A stretch of DNA of 64,000 bases from Nitratireductor thuwali. GTDB taxonomy: Bacteria > Pseudomonadota > Alphaproteobacteria > Rhizobiales > Rhizobiaceae. The notes under the pieces are model-generated. The model ran no database searches, was not told the DNA's origin, and saw nothing but the letters and a program-made list of their open reading frames with translations. The stretch covers positions 104,501 to 168,500 of the forward strand of contig NZ_CP030942.1 in assembly GCF_036621415.1 (NCBI RefSeq), given 5' to 3'. Shown piece after piece: positions 42,601 through 51,307 of the stretch. The position numbers and the translations under genes were made by a program. Each line of letters begins with the position of its first letter. Position 1 is the stretch's first letter.

Positions 42601-42997
42601 CAATGGATGCGCCACCGACGGCGCCGAGCATCAGAAGCGGCAGGAATCCAAGCGCCAGTGCTTTATGGTGGCCCCCATAAACAGGCGTTAGAATACCCTG
42701 CTCGGCGTTAGGAAAATTGACCTCAATGTATGCAAGCGTTCCGTCTGCTTCTTCGTTGGCGAGAAAGAGCTCACGGTGAACGCGGTTCTCATTCTCAAAG
42801 AACCCGGCCAGAACGATCCTTCCACCATTGGTGAGAACAATGATGAGGTCATCGCCCTGGCGGATGTGCTCCGAGACCGATTTTACGGGGACGTTAAGAG
42901 CAATTCGGCTATAGATGGATGCATTGATGCTCCCGCCTGTGTCCCTTAATTCCAATGTCTTATTGCCGGATTCCGACGCAACTTCCGCTCTTAACAA
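39677..42997 (-). CDS. Large secreted protein with about 220 Asp-Ala repeats and Ig-like domains
   Basis: A 1106-residue protein. Residues 1-110 resemble the BapA-type N-terminal prefix domain ([20 protein letters not shown]). A hydrophobic stretch ([20 protein letters not shown]) follows. Residues about 137-581 are almost unbroken Asp-Ala. About three Ig-like modules follow (e.g. [11 protein letters not shown]...[17 protein letters not shown]). The last 250 residues start with an aromatic-rich part ([14 protein letters not shown]) and end in an acidic tail. No RTX nonapeptides are seen. Start is TTG 42997 with GGGGA six bases upstream. It is upstream of and co-oriented with the three secretion genes, so it is the probable cargo: an acidic surface or matrix protein. 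Confidence 0.85.
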   Translation of the reverse strand: MLRAEVASESGNKTLELRDTGGSINASIYSRIALNVPVKSVSEHIRQGDDLIIVLTNGGRIVLAGFFENENRVHRELFLANEEADGTLAYIEVNFPNAEQGILTPVYGGHHKALALGFLPLLMLGAVGGASIALAAGDDTDADADTDADADADADADADADADADADADADADADADADADADADADADADADADADADADADADADADADADADADADADADADADADADADADADADADADADADADADADADADADADADADADADADADADADADADADADADADADADADADADADADADADADADADADADADADADADADADADADADADADADADADADADADADADADADADADADADADADADADADADADADADADADADADADADADADADADADADADADADADADADADADADADADADADADADADADADADADADADADADADADADADADADADADADADADADADADADADADADADADADADADADADADADADADADADADADADADADADADADADADADADADADADADADADADADADADADADADADADADADADADSDSDKPDPAEIDQFNGSVISGTAKPGLTAVLRNPLTGVEVDRVPVDVDGNFEFQASLTALYSLGFPNALLLEVVIESGTGVSSDPVEVTIDATVPVGPILGRSLDDTALEGDGPQLETRQLRAGSPKLWWNNGDKIEGRFDIADTDPGSTVTVYDASDPSKVLGTGTVGTDGRFEVDLVPPLPHGGQAVLNVSEPSGNSSNFDVEIDLAAPTIAVNPDDMTVDGLTGTTEAYATVTLTFAGGREQTETADENGVFTFTFSPRLGNSPTDFKLTAKDRAGNESGETTATIDPIVTTTPIYRQEARYKTVAVYKDVVTGWDKYSNGLFGEIYWGFYSNNGITNFFKPAGAAVGFTYRPRIEKQFSHNESVFSHYESVRIGETRTITGYNNEVEDPTTRTIDVDEAIRPEFNAVAEAEAVSEGAEADQPVLAEAEQPLPDFDAEVPAEAVSETDPVEELTIESEDKGEIAVVFAEAGEETDADAKAAQEGGEPATETAADVDTTETFADTLPPANSLQWVDTQEQHLV
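41255..42588 (-). repeat. Six-base-period repeat array encoding (Asp-Ala)n
   Basis: About 1.33 kb of a six-base unit in the coding frame of the secreted protein. Both Asp codons and all four Ala codons alternate, so the array is not a pure DNA repeat. Only the edges deviate (DTD near the start, DSDSD at the end). A block of 372 bases is duplicated in tandem: sequence beginning about 41821 recurs at about 42193, with a one-dipeptide insertion. Out-of-frame readings of the array are open too but are artefacts of its composition. Confidence 0.95.
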
Positions 42998-43260
42998 ATC
43001 AAATCCCCATTTCTAAAATCTGCATCGCTTAAATAGTTTCTATTCCGCCCTGCCGGCTAAAGCCGGCAGGGCTCCGGACGCGCGCAAGGCGGACCGGCCT
43101 GGCTGACCCTTCAGTCATCCAGACGGTTGCTACGGCCCTAGCGTTGCACTGCGGGTACGGCCCTCTATGGCCTGTTGTTTGCGAATACAAGTCACAAACT
43201 ATTGACTACGGTAAACTGGATATCATGTAACTGTATGTCGATAGACGCCGCCTTGATGCT
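42998..43260. other. Intergenic region upstream of the Asp-Ala repeat protein gene
   Basis: No gene is seen. It is more AT-rich than its surroundings at both ends (about 43000-43040 and 43180-43240), as expected for the promoter and leader of the repeat protein gene. The 11-base-stem hairpin at 43047-43072 is annotated separately. Confidence 0.5.
43047..43072 (-). terminator. Perfect 11-base hairpin downstream of the GH105 gene
   Basis: GCCCTGCCGGC and GCCGGCAGGGC flank a TAAA loop. There is no U-tract. It is about 190 bases past the GH105 stop and 50 bases before the repeat protein start on the same strand, so it could end the pectin operon or fold in the leader of the next gene. Confidence 0.5.
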
Positions 43261-44391
43261 TCAAAGACGCGAAGAGGCAGCCGGCACAATGGGGTGCTCC
43301 CGCCTACGCAGGCCGAAGCGAATGGATTCGGCCTCGGCCATCATAAGGGGCCCAACGCCCTTGGCGTCGTCCTCGACGACCGGCTCGGTCAGATAATAGC
43401 TGGCCGTGCCGTCGCGATAGACGTTGGAGAGCCCGCCAAGCCCCGCTACGTGACAGATGCCGCCAAGCCGCAAGGTGCCGGTGCCGTCGTCCCGCAGCCC
43501 CTTCCCTGCCAAGGTCAGCAGGGAGCCGTGTCCGACGGAGGCGAACTCCTCGGAAAAGCCGATACGCCCGGCTTTGAGCAGCGCATAGGCGAACATGGCG
43601 GTCGCCGAGCTCTCGGCATAGTTGCCGGGCAGATCGGGCCTGTCGATGACCTGCAGCCAGGTGCCGTCCGCCGCGCGCAGGGCCAGAACCTGTGCCAGAA
43701 GAGCGCGCATATGCTCGCCGGCGCCTGCGGCCTCCAGCCGCTCCGTGCCCACCAGTTCGGCAATATCGACCAGCGCCATCGCCAGCCAGCCGAGCGCTCG
43801 CGCCCAATGCGCGGACGAGCGGCCGGTATCGGGGTCCGCCCACTGCTGCTGCCGGCTCTCGTCATAGCCGTGGGCGTAGAGCCCCGTCGTTTTTTCCCAT
43901 GTCAGCGAGAGGGCTTTCGTCAGCTGCTTCAAAGCGTCGTCAACGAGCGCATCGTCCCCGCTCAGGCGCGCGAACTCCATCTGAAAGGGAAGGCCCATAT
44001 AGATGCCGTCGAGCCATATCTGCCACGGATACACCTTCTTGTGCCAGTAAACGCCCGAGCGGGTACGCGGGTGCAGCGCAAGCTGCCTGGCGAGCAGATG
44101 GGCGCCGGCTCTGTATTTCTCATCCCCGGTAGCTTGGTAGAGATAGATGAGAGCGCGGCCCGGCAGGATATGGTCGATGTTGAACTCCTCGACCGTATAG
44201 CCCGCCAGATCGCCGTCGGGCGAGATCTGTGCGTCCAGCAGGCGCTTCAGATGAGCGAACCAGCGCCTGTCGCCCGTCGCCTCGTGCAGCAGCGCGAGCC
44301 CCCGATAGATGCAGCCGTCCTCGTAACACCAGGAGCCGCCCTTGTAGGGCGTGTAGGCCGCGGCATAATTGTCGAAATATTCCATCAGCAT
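43261..44391 (-). CDS. GH105-family unsaturated rhamnogalacturonyl/galacturonyl hydrolase
   Basis: A 376-residue intracellular glycosidase (no signal peptide) that removes the unsaturated uronate from pectin-derived disaccharides. Stretches of the helical-barrel fold seen are YKGGSWCYEDGCIYRGLALL, VEEFNIDHILPGRALIYLYQ, VYPWQIWLDGIYMGLPFQME, the conserved SAHWARALGWLAMALVDIAE and the C-terminal YYLTEPVVEDDAKGVGPLMM. The start is ATG 44391, with GGAGGG about 12 bases upstream; a TTG at 44418 is less likely. It is the last gene of the GH4-ABC operon. GH88 is a related alternative. Confidence 0.88.
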   Translation of the reverse strand: MLMEYFDNYAAAYTPYKGGSWCYEDGCIYRGLALLHEATGDRRWFAHLKRLLDAQISPDGDLAGYTVEEFNIDHILPGRALIYLYQATGDEKYRAGAHLLARQLALHPRTRSGVYWHKKVYPWQIWLDGIYMGLPFQMEFARLSGDDALVDDALKQLTKALSLTWEKTTGLYAHGYDESRQQQWADPDTGRSSAHWARALGWLAMALVDIAELVGTERLEAAGAGEHMRALLAQVLALRAADGTWLQVIDRPDLPGNYAESSATAMFAYALLKAGRIGFSEEFASVGHGSLLTLAGKGLRDDGTGTLRLGGICHVAGLGGLSNVYRDGTASYYLTEPVVEDDAKGVGPLMMAEAESIRFGLRRREHPIVPAASSRL

Positions 44392-44521
44392 GCCGCGGCA
44401 GCTCCCTCCATGATGCAAAGACCCTCCTCACCCGGAGAATGGTTCCGGAGTTGCCGGTGCCTGCAGAGGCCTGTTTGGGGAGATGACGGCGGCAGGCAGG
44501 GCCCGCCGCCGCATCAGGTTT

Positions 44522-45787
44522 TCAGAACTTTTCGAGCACGCCGTTGACGCCCTCGATGATCTCCACCGCCGCATCGGCGGCCGAGATCTGGCCATAGGCA
44601 TGCGCTTCCAGCGTATCCTGGAAAATTTCGCGCACCTCCGGATGTTCGTTGAAGGGCGAGACGGTCGGCCCCTTTGCCTCCATGACGATCCGGTTCGCCG
44701 CGAGCAGCTGCGGATTGATGGCACCGCTGTCTGCGAGCGTCTCGGAGGCGATCCGGCTTGCCGGGATGCCGCGCGAATCGCCCAGCGCCTGAATGCCTTC
44801 GGGCTCGTTCAAAAGGCAGTTGACGATCTGGGCCGCAGCTTCCGGGTTCTTGCTGTTCTTGGAGATCGAGAAGACCATGGACGGCTTGCGGTATACGCCT
44901 TCCGTCACCGCATCCTGGACCGTCAGCAGCTTCACCGGCACGAGCTCCTGGCCCTCCTCCAGAGGGTCGTTGAACTTGGAATAGGTCGAATCCCATTCGT
45001 AGGACCCCGCGATGCGGCCGTCCGACCAGGCAGGCAGCTCGAACAGTTCCACATTGCCGCCACCGGCGACCGTCTTCCATGACCGGATGACGCCCTGGTC
45101 GACGAGGCTCTGGTGGAACTCGATGCCCTTCTGCAGTTCCTCCGCGGTCCAGGCGACCGTGTTGGTTGCCGGATCGATCAGATCCTTGCCGGTCATCTGC
45201 GTCGTCGCCAGCGAAACGATGAGAACGGCGGTCAGCCCGTTCTGTCCCGTGGCGTCGAAGGGGAAATAGTCCTCGCCCAGCTTTTCCTTGAAGACGGATG
45301 CCGCCGAGATGAGGTCGTCCCAGGTGCTGGGAAGAGGAACGCCGGCCTTCTCGAAGGACGCCTTGTTGAAGAAGAAGACGCGGCCCGTGGTGGAGATGGG
45401 CAGGCCGTTCAGCTTGCCGTTCATCGTCCCGCTTTCGAGCTGCTCCTCCGGCCACTGGCCGAGATCGATCGTATCGGAATACTCGCGCAGATCGGCAAAG
45501 CCCGAGCCGTCCAGCGACAGCAGCGGCAGCCACGGCCAGTTGATCTGCATGATGTCGGCCTCCGTGCCGCCGGCAAGCTGCGTGGTCACCTTCTCCTGGT
45601 GGCCTGTCCACCCGGTGAATTCGGGCTGGATCGTATGGCCGTGCTTTTCGCCGCAGGCCTTCAGCGCCTCCTGCGTGGCGATGTGGCGGCTGTCGCCGCC
45701 CCACCACGACATACGCAGATCCGCCGCCTGCGCGGCGCCCGCGCCCAAGGCGAATATCGTTGCAAGTGCTGTTGCTGTCTTCCTCAT
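44522..45787 (-). CDS. Periplasmic sugar-binding protein of a CUT1 ABC transporter
   Basis: A 421-residue family-1 extracellular solute-binding protein with a signal peptide (KTATALATIFALGAGAAQAA). The mature start is ADLRMSWWGGDSRHIATQEA, followed by GGTEADIMQINWPWLPLLS and GRVFFFNKASFEKAGVPLPS. The gene is encoded with two permeases, an ATPase, GH4 and GH105, so the ligand is probably an oligogalacturonide or rhamnogalacturonan fragment. That is inferred from context; the sequence does not show it directly. Confidence 0.9.
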   Translation of the reverse strand: MRKTATALATIFALGAGAAQAADLRMSWWGGDSRHIATQEALKACGEKHGHTIQPEFTGWTGHQEKVTTQLAGGTEADIMQINWPWLPLLSLDGSGFADLREYSDTIDLGQWPEEQLESGTMNGKLNGLPISTTGRVFFFNKASFEKAGVPLPSTWDDLISAASVFKEKLGEDYFPFDATGQNGLTAVLIVSLATTQMTGKDLIDPATNTVAWTAEELQKGIEFHQSLVDQGVIRSWKTVAGGGNVELFELPAWSDGRIAGSYEWDSTYSKFNDPLEEGQELVPVKLLTVQDAVTEGVYRKPSMVFSISKNSKNPEAAAQIVNCLLNEPEGIQALGDSRGIPASRIASETLADSGAINPQLLAANRIVMEAKGPTVSPFNEHPEVREIFQDTLEAHAYGQISAADAAVEIIEGVNGVLEKF

Positions 45788-45811
45788 TTCATCCTCCCGG
45801 TTTGATCTTGT

Positions 45812-46939
45812 TCAAGCTTCTGGCGGCAGGCTGATATTCCTCCCAGTCTGCCGGTCGAAGATGTGGACTGCCTCCTCGCGCGGGGTCAGCCGGATATGGT
45901 CGTCGTGGATGTCGGCGGGGTTGTAGCGATCGGAAGGCACGACGGCGACGAGCCGCATGCCGGCGATGTCGACGTGGAGATAGACCTCGTGCCCCATGAA
46001 CTCGACATGGGCCACGGTGCCTTCCAGTGCATTGTCGTCGTCCTGTGCGGCGATGCTCAGATGCTGAGGCCTGATGCCCACCGTCACCGCATCGCCGTCC
46101 TTTGCCTTCAGCCGGTCGGTCAGCGCTGGCCCGAAGGACAGCGGCTGCCCGGCGAGCGCGACCGTCAGCCCGCCATCGGCGACGACTGTCCCCTCCAGAA
46201 GGTTCATTTCGGGGCTGCCGATGAAGCCGGCGACGAAGGCGTTTTCCGGCCGGTTGTAGAGCGTCACGGGGTCGGCCACCTGCATGATATGCCCATCCTT
46301 CATGACGCAGATCCGGTCGCCCATGGTCATGGCCTCGGTCTGGTCGTGGGTCACGTAGACCACGGTGGAGGACAGCCCGTCGCGCTTCAGGCGCTTGTGC
46401 AGATCGGTGATGCGCACGCGCATGGAAGCGCGCAGCTTGGCGTCGAGATTGGACAGCGGCTCGTCGAACAGGAAGACTTCCGGCTTCTTGATGAGCGCCC
46501 GGCCCACGGCCACGCGCTGCGCCTGACCGCCGGAAAGCTGCTTGGGCAGCCGCTCGAGCAATGGATCGATCTCCAGGATGCCCGCCACCGCGCGGGTGCT
46601 CTCCTCGATCTCGGGCTTCGGCCGCCGCTTCAGCTTCAGCCCGAAGGCAAGGTTGTTGCGCACCTTCATGTGGGGGTAGAGCGCATAGTTCTGGAACACC
46701 ATGGAGATCCCGCGCTGACCGGGCGGCAGATTGTTGACCATCCTGTCGCCGATGCGCACCTCGCCCCCGGTGATCGTTTCCAGCCCGGCAATCATACGCA
46801 ATGTCGTGGATTTGGCGCAGCCGGAAGGACCCACCAGCACCATGAACTCACCGTCGTTCACGTCGAGGCTGATCCCGTGCACCGCCTTGAAGGCGTTGCC
46901 ATAGACCTTTTCCAGGTTTCGGATCTGCAAGCGCGCCAT
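45812..46939 (-). CDS. ugpC: UgpC/MsmK-type sugar ABC transporter ATP-binding protein
   Basis: A 375-residue ATPase with a C-terminal TOBE-type regulatory domain. Walker A reads GPSGCAKST, with Ala where Gly is usual before the Lys. Q-loop VFQNYALYPHM, signature LSGGQAQRVAVGRALIKKP and Walker B VFLFDEPLSNLDAKLR are standard. TVGIRPQHLSI is in the TOBE region. The start is ATG 46939, two bases before the permease stop. It energises the two permeases next to it; the symbol names the family, not a glycerol-phosphate substrate. Confidence 0.9.
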   Translation of the reverse strand: MARLQIRNLEKVYGNAFKAVHGISLDVNDGEFMVLVGPSGCAKSTTLRMIAGLETITGGEVRIGDRMVNNLPPGQRGISMVFQNYALYPHMKVRNNLAFGLKLKRRPKPEIEESTRAVAGILEIDPLLERLPKQLSGGQAQRVAVGRALIKKPEVFLFDEPLSNLDAKLRASMRVRITDLHKRLKRDGLSSTVVYVTHDQTEAMTMGDRICVMKDGHIMQVADPVTLYNRPENAFVAGFIGSPEMNLLEGTVVADGGLTVALAGQPLSFGPALTDRLKAKDGDAVTVGIRPQHLSIAAQDDDNALEGTVAHVEFMGHEVYLHVDIAGMRLVAVVPSDRYNPADIHDDHIRLTPREEAVHIFDRQTGRNISLPPEA

Positions 46940-46941
46940 GG

Positions 46942-47847
46942 CTAACCTTTCACTCCGCCCGTCGAGATGCCCTCGATGAAATATTTCTGCGCCAGGAAGA
47001 ACACGACGAGCGCGGGCATCAGCGCCAGCACGGACATCGCCAGGATGCGGTTCCACTGGAACGCCTCGGTCGTGTCGATCGACAGTTTCAGGGCCAGCGA
47101 GATAGGATACTTGTCGACCGAGGACAGGTAGATGAGCGGACCCAGGAAGTCGTTCATGGTCCACATGAACTGGAACAGGCAGACCGAGATCAGCGCCGGC
47201 GCCAGCATCGGCACGACGATGTAGATGAGCGTCTGCAGCGTGTTGGCCCCGTCGACGCGGGCGGCCTCCTCCATGTCGCGCGGTATGGCCCGCAGGAACT
47301 GGATCAGCATGAAGACGAAGAACGCGTCTCCCGCGAAGGCCGACGGCACCCAGAGCGGCAGGAAGGTGTCGAGCCAACCGAGATCGCGGAACAGCAGATA
47401 TTGCGGAATGCGCGTGACCACGTTGGGCAGGAGCAGCGTCGCGATGAGTGTGGCGAAGAGGATCTTCTTGCCCGGAAATTCGAAGCGGGCAAAGCCGTAG
47501 GCCACGGCCGCGCAGGAGATGGCGGTACCGATCGTCTTGGGCAGGATGATGAGGAACGTGTTCCAGAAGAAGGTCGCGAACGTATAGGGCGTCGAGGTCT
47601 TCCAGCCCTGGATGTAGCCGTCGATCGTGGGCTCCTGCGGGATGAAGCCCGGATTGGTGAAGATCTCCGAATTGGTCTTGAAGGAGGCGCCGATCAGCCA
47701 GATCAGCGGGTAGAGCATGACGAGGCCGACGCCCGCCAGGAGAAAATAGCGCACGGCCGACGAGATCGCGTGCATGCGCCGGCTTTCGATATGCGCGCGC
47801 GCGGTTTCGAGTTCGGCGGCGGCGGGGACGGCGATCTCCTGTGTCAT
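46942..47847 (-). CDS. Sugar ABC transporter permease (MalG/UgpE type)
   Basis: A 301-residue permease. An N-terminal cytosolic stretch of about 35 residues precedes the first membrane segment (YFLLAGVGLVMLYPLIWLIG). The coupling loop carries EEAARVDGANTLQTLIYIVV, the EAA motif. The C-terminus ends FFLAQKYFIEGISTGGVKG, typical of this subunit. The start is ATG 47847 with AGGAG upstream; the frame further upstream overlaps the other permease and is not used. Confidence 0.92.
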   Translation of the reverse strand: MTQEIAVPAAAELETARAHIESRRMHAISSAVRYFLLAGVGLVMLYPLIWLIGASFKTNSEIFTNPGFIPQEPTIDGYIQGWKTSTPYTFATFFWNTFLIILPKTIGTAISCAAVAYGFARFEFPGKKILFATLIATLLLPNVVTRIPQYLLFRDLGWLDTFLPLWVPSAFAGDAFFVFMLIQFLRAIPRDMEEAARVDGANTLQTLIYIVVPMLAPALISVCLFQFMWTMNDFLGPLIYLSSVDKYPISLALKLSIDTTEAFQWNRILAMSVLALMPALVVFFLAQKYFIEGISTGGVKG

Positions 47848-47849
47848 CG

Positions 47850-48734
47850 TCAGCTCCTCTTGTCCCCGGCGTAGTAGACCCAGTGGCGCGACGACCAGAA
47901 GGCGATCAGCGTCAGCACCATGATGATGGCGAACAGCACCCAGGCGATCGCCGAGGCGTAGCCCATGTCGAACTTCTTGAAGGCTTCCTCGTAGATGTAG
48001 AGAGGCAGGAGATAGGTCGATTTCAGCGGCCCGCCCTGGGTGATGACGTAGGGGCCGTTGAACTCCTGGAACGCCTGCACCATCTGCATGATCAGGTTGA
48101 AGAAGATGACCGGCGTGATGAGCGGCAGCGTGATATAGACGAAGGTATGCCACTTGCCAGCCCCGTCGATCGCCGCCGCCTCATAGAGCGTCTTGTCGAT
48201 GCTTTGCAGCGCGGCGAGGAAGATGACCATGGCCGAGCCGAACTGCCACAGGCGCAGCAGCGTGATGGTGAAGAGCGCATTGTCGGGATCGCCGAACCAG
48301 TTGACCGGCTCGCCGCCAAGCGCCGTGATGACCATGTTCACCAGGCCGGAATCGGCGAAGATGTAGCGCCACAGCACCGCAACCGCGATGGATCCGCCGA
48401 GGATCGACGGCACGTAATAGGCCGTCCGGAAGAAATTGATGAATTTCAGCCGATAGTTCAGGATATACGCGATGAACAGCGCGAAGACGAGCTTCAGCGG
48501 CACCGTCAGGAGCACGTAGAGAAGCGTGACCCTCAGGGATTTCTTGAAGGTCCGGTCGCGGGTGAACAGTTCCGTGTAGTTGTCGAGGCCCGACCAGCGC
48601 GGCTTGCTCAGCAAATTGTAGTCGGTAAAGCTCAGATAAAAGGACGCGATGAACGGGATCGCGGTAAAGATCAGCAGCCCGGCAATGTAAGGCGCCACAT
48701 AGGCAAGGCCGAGATATCTGCTGTCGCCGCCCAT
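47850..48734 (-). CDS. Sugar ABC transporter permease (MalF/UgpA type)
   Basis: A 294-residue permease with six membrane segments, starting LGLAYVAPYIAGLLIFTAIP. The EAA loop is LYEAAAIDGAGKWHTFVYIT. Other family stretches are SFTDYNLLSKPRWSGLDNYT and VPSILGGSIAVAVLWRYIFA. ATG 48734 shares one base with the GH4 stop (TGATG), so the glycosidase and transporter are made together. It pairs with the next permease. Confidence 0.92.
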   Translation of the reverse strand: MGGDSRYLGLAYVAPYIAGLLIFTAIPFIASFYLSFTDYNLLSKPRWSGLDNYTELFTRDRTFKKSLRVTLLYVLLTVPLKLVFALFIAYILNYRLKFINFFRTAYYVPSILGGSIAVAVLWRYIFADSGLVNMVITALGGEPVNWFGDPDNALFTITLLRLWQFGSAMVIFLAALQSIDKTLYEAAAIDGAGKWHTFVYITLPLITPVIFFNLIMQMVQAFQEFNGPYVITQGGPLKSTYLLPLYIYEEAFKKFDMGYASAIAWVLFAIIMVLTLIAFWSSRHWVYYAGDKRS

Positions 48735-50128
48735 CAGCCGGCCCTTTTCAACGCTTCCGGAAGGAACTCGGCCGTAGCCGCCACCATCTGGCCGAACAGG
48801 TCTTGAGCCTTGTCGGGGCCGAGGGGAGCGACCAGCGGGTCGCCGAGGAACAGCGGGAACAGATCGTCCCGCCGGCCCTCGAGAACCGCCGCGACCAGTG
48901 CGGTCTGGCGCTCGGCATGCGGCTTGACGATGAGTTCCAGCGCCTCGGGCAGCCGGCCCGAATGCAGCGGCTGGATGCCGCCGGCGGAAAACCGTGCATT
49001 GGTCTCCACCACGATGCCCTCGGCAAATCCGGAAAGCTGGCCGCGATTGGGCAGGTTGACGTTGGTCACATGCGGCGCGCCGCCGGCCAGCGCCTTGATC
49101 TCCGCCACCAGCGCTTCCTCGGAAACGTCGAGCGGCGGCAAGGGCGCGCCGGCATCGAGTTCCGCCGCCACGCGCCGCTTTTCGTCCCGCTCGCGCATGC
49201 GGTAGTCCACGGGCGTCAGCCCGAAGCCGAACTCTTCGTTGCGATCGAGATACCAGGTCTGGGGCACGAACTCGGCCAGGTGCCGGTCCCCTGCCGCCGC
49301 GGCAATGCCGAACCGCGAGGCAAGGTCGAACTTGACCATGTTGTGGTCCAGGAAGCAGCGCTCCTGCTCGTTGTCGGGATCGATCGGCGTCGCGCGCCAG
49401 CCGGACGCGCGATGGGTCCGGGCGAAATCCAGATAATCCTGCAACATGTCGACACCGCCGACCACGGCGCGGTCGACGAAGGTGAAATGGTTGATGCCAA
49501 GCACGTTCACCTCGACATCGCGGAAGCTGTAGCTGACGCTGCCCGCCTTGCGGTTGGCGAGCCATGCCACGATGTGCCGCAGCTTGGTCACCTCGTGGCA
49601 CTCGCCCCACGCCTTGATGCCCGGGAAAACGGCGTAGAGCGTCCCCGTCAGCGCCGACATCGGATTTGTAAGGTTGCAGACATAGGCATCCGGGCAGCAT
49701 GCCCTGATCGATTGCGCTATCTCCGCCAGCATGGGAATGGACCGCATGGCGCGCACGAAGCCGCCCGGCCCGACCGTGTCGCCGACCGACTGGCGGATGC
49801 CGTAGCGTTCCGGCAGGGCGATGTCGGAGGCCATCGTCTCCAAAGTGCCCGGCAGGATCGAGATGACGACCACATCGGCACCGTCGAGCGCATCCTCGAT
49901 GCGCTCATGCGCCGTATAGCGGGCCGGCTTGCCCCTGCCGGCCTCCGCGATGCGCCGCCCGAGACGGGCGTTGCGCTCGGCGGCGGCGAAATCGATGTCG
50001 TAGAGGCGCATGTCGACGACCAGCGTGCCGTCCTGGGCGATGTCGCCCATCAGTTTGGTCGCCCAGTTGAGCGAGCCTCCGCCGATATACGCTACCGCAA
50101 GGCTCTTTTGATCTTCAAAATCATGCAT
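48734..50128 (-). CDS. GH4-family NAD/metal-dependent glycosidase, probable alpha-galacturonidase
   Basis: A 464-residue cytosolic enzyme of glycoside hydrolase family 4, which works by NAD-dependent oxidation and a divalent metal. Seen are the nucleotide-binding VAYIGGGSLNWATKLM, VVISILPGTLE, VCNLTNPMSALTGTLY, the metal-site Cys/His in WGECHEVTKLRHI, and LGINHFTFVD. GH4 includes alpha-galactosidases, glucosidases and galacturonidases; the pectin neighbours favour galacturonidase. It is the first gene of the GH4-ABC-GH105 operon, divergent from the AraC regulator. Confidence 0.88.
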   Translation of the reverse strand: MHDFEDQKSLAVAYIGGGSLNWATKLMGDIAQDGTLVVDMRLYDIDFAAAERNARLGRRIAEAGRGKPARYTAHERIEDALDGADVVVISILPGTLETMASDIALPERYGIRQSVGDTVGPGGFVRAMRSIPMLAEIAQSIRACCPDAYVCNLTNPMSALTGTLYAVFPGIKAWGECHEVTKLRHIVAWLANRKAGSVSYSFRDVEVNVLGINHFTFVDRAVVGGVDMLQDYLDFARTHRASGWRATPIDPDNEQERCFLDHNMVKFDLASRFGIAAAAGDRHLAEFVPQTWYLDRNEEFGFGLTPVDYRMRERDEKRRVAAELDAGAPLPPLDVSEEALVAEIKALAGGAPHVTNVNLPNRGQLSGFAEGIVVETNARFSAGGIQPLHSGRLPEALELIVKPHAERQTALVAAVLEGRRDDLFPLFLGDPLVAPLGPDKAQDLFGQMVAATAEFLPEALKRAG

Positions 50129-50238
50129 GTCGATATAGCGGACGATGCCGTGATCTGGAGCGGAGTGCCCAGATCGGGTGCCCGGCGTCGTCGGATCCTC
50201 CCAGAATGACGTGGTTTTCGCGCTTGCCGCGATGTATG

Positions 50239-50256
50239 GAGACAGTATTCTGTCTC
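50239..50256. promoter_or_regulatory. Perfect inverted repeat between the GH4 operon and the AraC gene
   Basis: Seven-base arms GAGACAG and CTGTCTC are separated by TATT. It is 111 bases upstream of GH4 and 38 bases upstream of the regulator ATG, a good place for an operator serving both. Confidence 0.55.
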
Positions 50257-50293
50257 ACGCGTCCATTTGAAATTGACGAATCTGGAAAAAGGG

Positions 50294-51211
50294 ATGGAGA
50301 AAACTGAAGGTGGCGTTCTGGCCGGCATCCCGGAGAACGCCCTGAAGCTCAACCTGACGCGCTCCGCCATCAAGATGCAGCACCCGCGGACATGGCGCGT
50401 CGACAAGTCGAACACCGTTCACGACCTCATCGTGTGCCTGAGCGGCAGCGGCAGCTATGTCGTCGACGACAGCGCCTACACGCTGACGCCGGGCGACGCC
50501 ATGCTGATACCGGCTGGCAGCCATTTCGTCGGCTGGCATGCTTCCGGCGAGGCCTATACGGGCGTGGCGCAGCACTTCACGCTCGACGTCTTCGGCAGGC
50601 ACGACCTCATCTCGCAGATGCACATCGAGCGGATCGTGCGCTTTTCGCGCTGGCCGCTGCTGGAACCGGTGATCCGCTACTATCACGACATCGCCCCGGC
50701 ATCCTCGACGACGCTCCTGCAGCACCATCTCTTCATGTTCATCCTGATCGAATTCCTGGAGGATGCCTTCATCGCCTGGAACACGCCGCCGGTGGGCGCC
50801 GTGAGCACCGCCGACGGCATCTCGCTCAGCATCATGCTGGCCGCCGCCCGGATAACGGCCGAGCCGCTCGACGAGGGGATCTGCGAGCGCGTCGTCGCCG
50901 AGGCGCCCTACAACCCCGAATATTTCAAGCGGGAGTTCCGCCGCCAGATCGGCTGGACGCCGAGAAAGTTCCAGGAGTTCAAAAGGATGGAGCGGGCCAT
51001 GAACATACTCGCCAGCGGCAACACGGTCAGCGACACCGCCGCCCTCGTCGGCTATTCCGACGTCTACTACTTCTCGCGCATGTTCAAGCGCCACATCGGC
51101 ACCAGCCCGGTCGGCTACAAGCTTGCCGTCCAGGAAAACCAGAACGGCCGGTTCCCGCGCGGGGAGGAGGACGGCCAGGTCATGTACCCGCTGGTGCAAC
51201 GGCTGGAATAA
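50294..51211 (+). CDS. AraC-family transcriptional regulator of the pectin operon
   Basis: A 305-residue regulator. The N-terminal cupin-like sensor domain includes VHDLIVCLSGSGSYVVDDSA and YTLTPGDAMLIPAGSHFVGW (about residues 42-85). The C-terminal double helix-turn-helix ends with SDTAALVGYSDVYYFSRMFK and RHIGTSPVGYK. The start is ATG 50294 with GGAAAAAGGG upstream; a TTG nine codons earlier is weaker. Divergence from the GH4-ABC-GH105 operon makes it the likely activator for oligouronide use. Confidence 0.92.
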   Translation: MEKTEGGVLAGIPENALKLNLTRSAIKMQHPRTWRVDKSNTVHDLIVCLSGSGSYVVDDSAYTLTPGDAMLIPAGSHFVGWHASGEAYTGVAQHFTLDVFGRHDLISQMHIERIVRFSRWPLLEPVIRYYHDIAPASSTTLLQHHLFMFILIEFLEDAFIAWNTPPVGAVSTADGISLSIMLAAARITAEPLDEGICERVVAEAPYNPEYFKREFRRQIGWTPRKFQEFKRMERAMNILASGNTVSDTAALVGYSDVYYFSRMFKRHIGTSPVGYKLAVQENQNGRFPRGEEDGQVMYPLVQRLE

Positions 51212-51307
51212 CAGTTCCAAGAGAAGCGGAAACGGCTTCCGTCCGCGACTACGTTGAATGAGACACCGGGTCGTTTCGCCGCTTCGGACAAAACGATCCG
51301 AGCATGA

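Noticed and set aside
41200..42615. Long alternative reading frame (Met-Pro-Thr rich) through the repeat array on the minus strand
   Set aside because: It is a by-product of the six-base periodicity. The Asp-Ala frame is continuous with recognisable domains on both sides.
44418..44418. TTG start for the GH105 gene
   Set aside because: The ribosome binding site would be only about two bases away. ATG 44391 is better placed and family similarity begins after it.
47850..49700. 616-residue permease reading frame
   Set aside because: Only the part from 48734 down is a permease. The upstream part is an out-of-frame reading of the GH4 gene.
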